Shown here piece after piece: positions 60,707 through 64,000 of a DNA stretch of 64,000 bases; within the stretch, counting starts at the first letter, position 1, and every line of letters begins with the position of its first letter. A program made the position numbers and the translations under genes. The stretch covers positions 4,464,001-4,528,000 of the forward strand of contig NZ_CP136136.1 of assembly GCF_038024875.1 (NCBI RefSeq), written 5' to 3'. The notes below the pieces were generated by a model. It did no database searches. It saw only the letters and a program-made list of their open reading frames with translations, and was not told the origin of the DNA. The stretch is from Gordonia rubripertincta (GTDB lineage: Bacteria; Actinomycetota; Actinomycetes; Mycobacteriales; Mycobacteriaceae).

Positions 60707-61155
60707 GCGTCACCCTCGGCGGCGGGAGCCTCCGCGGCAGCTTCTTCTGCCGGGGCCTCGTCCTTCTTGGCGGCCTTCTTCTTCGGAGTGGTGGCCGCGG
60801 CGACCGGCTCGTTGTCGGCCGCGGCGAGCGCGGCGTTGAACAGGTCGAGCTTGGACGGCTTGACCTCGGCGGTCTTCAGGGTGCCCTCGGCGCCCGGCAG
60901 GCCCTTGAACTTCTGCCAGTCACCGGTGACCTTGAGGATCGCGGCCACGGGCTCGGTCGGCTGTGCGCCGACACCCAGCCAGTACTGGGCGCGCTCGGAG
61001 TCGACCTCGATCAGCGAGGGCTCCTCCTTCGGGTGGTACTTGCCGATGGTCTCGATCACCCGGCCGTTGCGGCGGGTCCGAGCGTCGGCGACGACGATGC
61101 GGTACTGCGGGTTGCGGATCTTGCCGAGCCGCGTGAGCTTGATCTTGACAGCCAT
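60703..61155 (-). CDS. rpsP: 30S ribosomal protein S16
   Basis: A 150-residue S16. It starts MAVKIKLTRLGKIRNPQYRI. The core ends near residue 100 and is followed by an Ala/Glu/Lys-rich tail typical of actinobacteria. The frame extending to 61440 is non-coding leader. Confidence 0.98.
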   Translation of the reverse strand: MAVKIKLTRLGKIRNPQYRIVVADARTRRNGRVIETIGKYHPKEEPSLIEVDSERAQYWLGVGAQPTEPVAAILKVTGDWQKFKGLPGAEGTLKTAEVKPSKLDLFNAALAAADNEPVAAATTPKKKAAKKDEAPAEEAAAEAPAAEGDA

Positions 61156-61282
61156 GTCTTCTTCTACTTTCGTGTGGTCACTGCGCAATTCTGCGACCCA
61201 CCCGGAATGGTGGACCCGGTTTTGCGTCTGTTTCGGTGTGACCGTCGGGCGGCCGTGACCGTATCCGACGAACCGTCGAGCC

Positions 61283-61312
61283 ATTCTGCCAGACCGGAGG
61301 CTCCGTGAAGAA
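61283..61312 (-). promoter_or_regulatory. Promoter of rpsP-khpA-rimM-trmD
   Basis: On the minus strand CAGAAT (61283-61288) and TTCTTC (61307-61312) are 18 bases apart. The block TCTGGCAGAATGG matches the rplS promoter block. A leader of about 120 bases follows. Confidence 0.45.
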
Positions 61313-61340
61313 ATCCGGCATGAAGCCCCGGATGAGAATC

Positions 61341-61381
61341 CGGCATGTGGTTGTCCACCCCGCGAGAACAACCACATGCCG
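61341..61381. repeat. 14-bp perfect inverted repeat
   Basis: CGGCATGTGGTTGT (61341-61354) pairs with 61368-61381 around a 13-base loop. Located upstream of the predicted rpsP promoter; could be a terminator for the amidohydrolase or an operator. Confidence 0.8.
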
Positions 61382-61581
61382 TACGTCGCCAACGCCACTT
61401 GCCCACCGATGAAATCGGCCCCCAGGCTTGCGCGACCCACACCGAAACCCCGTCTTCACCCCCGGTTTCGGCGGGGTCTGCACTGTGCTGTTCGGTTCGT
61501 CCCCTGGCGAACCCGTGCAACGCGGTTGCTACCTTACGCGGCAGTAGGTAATTGCAACCAGCAGCCAGGTTGTGGCGTTGA

Positions 61582-62677
61582 TCACAGAATGTTTTGTCCC
61601 GACGACACCACGGCCACCGGATGACGCAGGACTCCCAGGTCATCGCAGGGGTTCTCGCCGTAGACCACGAAGTCGGCCCGGTCACCGTCGGCGAGGAGCT
61701 CGGCGCCGAGCCACTGCCGAGGTTGCACGGACGCTGCCGCGATCGCTCCGGCATTGCCCAGCCCGACCCGCGAGAGCGCCTCGATCTCGTCCACGATGCG
61801 CCCGTGCCCGACGAATCCACCGGCATCGGTCCCGGCAAAGATCGCCACGCCGGCCTCGCGGGCGGACTCGAACACCTTCGGCGCGTCGGCGTGCAACTGG
61901 CGCATGTGGGAGGCATAGGTCGGGAACCGCTCGGCACCATCGGCGATACCCGGGAAGTTCTCCACCTGGATCATGGTGGGCACCAACGCGATCGAGCGTT
62001 CGACGAGCTGATCGATGAGATCGGCGGTGAGCCCGGTGCCGTGCTCGATGCAGTCCACTCCGGCCCCGATGAGGTCGACGAGGGCGTCGGTGCCGAAGAC
62101 GTGGGCGGTGATCCGGGCGCCGTGTTCGTGCGCGGTGGCGACCGCGGCCTCGATCTGATCTCGCGTCCACAGCGGCGCGAGGTCGCCGACCTCTCGATCG
62201 ATCCAGTCCCCCACGATCTTCACCCAGCCGTCGCCGGCCTGCGCCTGGCGCGCCACCTCGGCGGCCAGCTCGTCGGGATCGTCGAGGTCGACGCCGTAGT
62301 CGCGCAGATAGCGCTTGGGCCGGGCGATGTGTTTGCCCGAGCGGATGAACCGCGGACACGCCGGGTCGTCATCGAGCGGGTGGGTGTCGAGCGGCGACCC
62401 GACCTCGCGGATCAGGAGCGTCCCCGCGCGAGCGTCGGCGTAGGCGTAACCGCGGGCCTGCTCGATGTCGACGCCGAGGCCGGGTGCGATGCCCACGTGG
62501 TTGTGGGCGTCGACGAGCCCCGGCAGGATCCAGCCGGCGTCGACGGCGGTCTCCGCGTCTGCGATGGGTGTGTGGCTGATGGTCTCACCGGACACCCCAG
62601 AACTCGATCGGTTCGCCGGTGAGCGGATCGGTGCCCCGGTAGTGGCGGGCCGTGCCGTCCGTTGCCGCACGACCCAT
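61582..62677 (-). CDS. Metal-dependent amidohydrolase, apparent frameshift near the N-terminus
   Basis: A TIM-barrel amidohydrolase (Rv2915c-like) with metal motif DAHNH, AHVFG, CIEHGT and GTDAGG. ATG 62677, two bases after the ffh stop, starts a frame reading MGRAATDGTARHYRGTDPLT and ending EPIEFWGVR then TGA at 62585. The main frame resumes as SGETISHTPIADAE. Removing one base from GGGG (CCCC at 62595-62598 on plus) joins them to EFWVSGETIS, the expected first beta-strands, giving 364 residues. Without correction, the longest sensible product begins at GTG 62595 and lacks the N-terminal strands. The substrate is unknown. Confidence 0.8.
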
Positions 62678-62679
62678 CG

Positions 62680-64000
62680 CTACTTCTTCTTCTTGGGCTG
62701 GAACTGGGAGACGTCGATGCCCTCGAGACCCGGCGGCAGCTGGTCGAGTCCGGCGGGCATGTTGGACAGATCCGGGAAGCCGGCGGGCATGCCTCCCGGC
62801 ATCCCCGGGAAGCCGCCGCGCACCTTCGGCGGCGTGGGACCGCGTCCCTTCCCCTTCTTCCCCTTCTTGCCCTTGCGGTTGGACTTCCGGTTCATCCCGC
62901 CCATGCCCATGCGACCCGACATCTGGGCCATCATCTTGCGGGCCTCGAAGAAGCGGTCGACGAGCTGGTTGACCTCGCTGACGGTCACGCCGGACCCGTT
63001 GGCGATACGCAGGCGGCGTGAGGCGTTGATGATCTTCGGATTGTCCCGCTCGGCGGGCGTCATACCGCGGATGATCGCCTGGACCCGGTCGAGCTGCTTG
63101 TCGTCGACCTGCGACAGCGCGTCCTTCATCTGGCCGGCGCCGGGGAGCATGCCCAGGATGTTGCCGATGGGACCCATCTTGCGGATCATCAGCATCTGCT
63201 CGAGGAAATCCTCGAGCGTCAGCTCGCCCTGCGTGATCTTGGCCGCGGCGGCCTCGGCCTGCTCGGCATCCCAGTGCTGCTCGGCCTGCTCGATGAGGCT
63301 GAGCACGTCGCCCATACCGAGGATGCGGCTGGCCATGCGGTCGGGGTGGAAGACGTCGAAGTCCTCGAGCTTCTCACCGGAGGACGCGAACATGATCGGC
63401 TGACCGGTGACCTCGCGCACCGACAGAGCGGCACCGCCGCGGGCGTCACCGTCGAGCTTGGTCAGTACGACGCCGGTGAAGCCCACACCGTCGGCGAAGG
63501 CCTCGGCGGTCGAGACCGCGTCCTGACCGATCATCGCGTCGACGACGAACAGCACCTCGTCGGGCGTGGTCGCGTCGCGGATGTCGGAGGCCTGCTTCAT
63601 CAGCTCGGAGTCGATACCCAGGCGGCCGGCGGTGTCGATGACGACGACGTCGTAGTGCTTGGCCTTCGCCTCCTCGACACCGGCGCGGGCGACCGAGACC
63701 GGGTCGCCGGAGGTGACACCGAGTGTTCCTTCGCCGCCGACGCTGGTGCCCGGGTGCGGCGCGAAGACCGGCACGCCGGCCCGCTCGCCGACGATCTGCA
63801 GCTGGGAGACCGCGCCCGGACGCTGGAGGTCACAGGCCACGAGCAGCGGCGTGTGTCCCTGCTGCTTGAGCCAGTTGCCGAGCTTGCCGGCGAGAGTCGT
63901 CTTACCGGCGCCCTGGAGACCGGCCAGCATGATGACCGTGGGCGGGTTCTTGGCGAACCGCACCCGGCGGGTCTCGCCGCCGAGGATTCCGATGAGTTCC
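62680..64000 (-). CDS. ffh: Signal recognition particle protein Ffh (partial)
   Basis: The SRP GTPase that targets nascent membrane proteins to FtsY. The visible part begins in ELIGILGGETRRVRFAKNPP at the right edge, so the N-domain start is missing. The G domain has GLQGAGKTTLAGKL, DTAGRLG and TKLDGDARGG. The M domain (LEDFLEQMLMIRKMGPIGNI onward) ends in a long Gly/Met/Pro-rich tail closing with KKKK. The amidohydrolase follows after 2 bases. Confidence 0.97.
   Translation of the reverse strand, partial: ELIGILGGETRRVRFAKNPPTVIMLAGLQGAGKTTLAGKLGNWLKQQGHTPLLVACDLQRPGAVSQLQIVGERAGVPVFAPHPGTSVGGEGTLGVTSGDPVSVARAGVEEAKAKHYDVVVIDTAGRLGIDSELMKQASDIRDATTPDEVLFVVDAMIGQDAVSTAEAFADGVGFTGVVLTKLDGDARGGAALSVREVTGQPIMFASSGEKLEDFDVFHPDRMASRILGMGDVLSLIEQAEQHWDAEQAEAAAAKITQGELTLEDFLEQMLMIRKMGPIGNILGMLPGAGQMKDALSQVDDKQLDRVQAIIRGMTPAERDNPKIINASRRLRIANGSGVTVSEVNQLVDRFFEARKMMAQMSGRMGMGGMNRKSNRKGKKGKKGKGRGPTPPKVRGGFPGMPGGMPAGFPDLSNMPAGLDQLPPGLEGIDVSQFQPKKKK

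Larger units (their letters stand above)
61156..61581. other. 426-base gene-free region upstream of rpsP with several inverted repeats
   Basis: No convincing gene is present on either strand. It holds the likely rpsP promoter (CAGAAT at 61283-61288). A direct repeat of AATCCGGCATG begins at 61312 and 61338. There are three inverted repeats: 61341-61354 with 61368-61381 (14 bp perfect), 61442-61449 with 61464-61471 (8 bp), and GGTTGC/GCAACC around the end of the amidohydrolase gene near 61523-61558. These may terminate the amidohydrolase transcript and structure the rpsP leader. Confidence 0.6.

Noticed and set aside
1..64000. tRNA, rRNA, CRISPR arrays, insertion sequences, prophage or att sites
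   Set aside because: Looked for typical signatures by eye; nothing convincing was found. A tRNAscan-SE and ISfinder search would settle it.

Overview
The window is high-GC actinobacterial DNA with dense, mostly leftward genes, many GTG starts and many 4-base ATGA/GTGA overlaps. Mycothione reductase, an antigen-85-like esterase, EfpA, Rip1, a DosR/DosS pair and type-VII-secretion-like proteins place it in the Mycobacteriales. Gene style suggests Gordonia or a close relative; that genus call is inference, not read from a marker gene. The backbone follows, from memory, the order of the M. tuberculosis Rv2845c-Rv2916c segment (proS, efpA, cysG, cobB, cobO, Mg-chelatase, GNAT, mqo, hydrolase, mtr ... 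map, PBP, ispG, rip1, dxr ... rlmN, cdsA, frr, pyrH, tsf, rpsB, xerC, viuB, dprA, comM, yraN, rnhB, lepB, rplS, trmD, rimM, khpA, rpsP, ffh). Departures from that order mark the accessory parts.

Layout. 1-19.3 kb: proS (partial) and yaaA, the exporter efpA, corrinoid and siroheme genes (cysG, cobB, cobO, a fused Mg-chelatase, cobQ), interrupted by an acyl-ACP desaturase and a tail-to-tail dosR/dosS pair; then mqo, a hydrolase and mycothione reductase. 19.4-21.6 kb: a transmembrane Ser/Thr kinase with a seven-repeat RCC1-like extracellular propeller. 21.6-33 kb: map, a haem/siderophore ABC importer, a penicillin-binding lipoprotein, ispG-rip1-dxr (MEP isoprenoid pathway plus site-2 protease), and an allantoinase-like deacetylase. 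33-37.4 kb: DUF2631, rlmN, a LapA-like protein, cdsA, frr, pyrH. 37.4-42.6 kb: an accessory island with a shortened GpgS-like glycosyltransferase and a mycolyltransferase-like esterase on one strand, and a PapA-like condensation-domain acyltransferase and an MFS exporter on the other. 42.6-50.3 kb: tsf-rpsB, M23 peptidase, xerC, siderophore-interacting protein, TetR, dprA, comM. 50.4-54.5 kb: an insert with a 51-aa protein, a DUF222/HNH protein, bluB and a secreted DUF4185 protein. 54.5-64 kb: yraN, DUF2469, rnhB, lepB, rplS, a three-gene type-VII-secretion-like operon, trmD, rimM, khpA, rpsP, a frameshifted amidohydrolase and ffh (partial).

Together the genes give ribosome and tRNA maturation, protein export (Ffh, LepB), isoprenoid and phospholipid precursor synthesis, and late cobalamin synthesis. 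Accessory functions are glycolipid-like synthesis and export, iron acquisition and redox/hypoxia sensing. Many first genes carry a TAnnnT -10 element only 6-9 bases before the start codon, which predicts leaderless mRNAs. The most promising undescribed items are the rplS-trmD type-VII-like triad with a possibly catalytically dead deaminase-like domain, the acyltransferase/glycosyltransferase/exporter island, and the kinase with the cysteine-paired propeller. No rRNA, tRNA, CRISPR array or insertion sequence was recognised.
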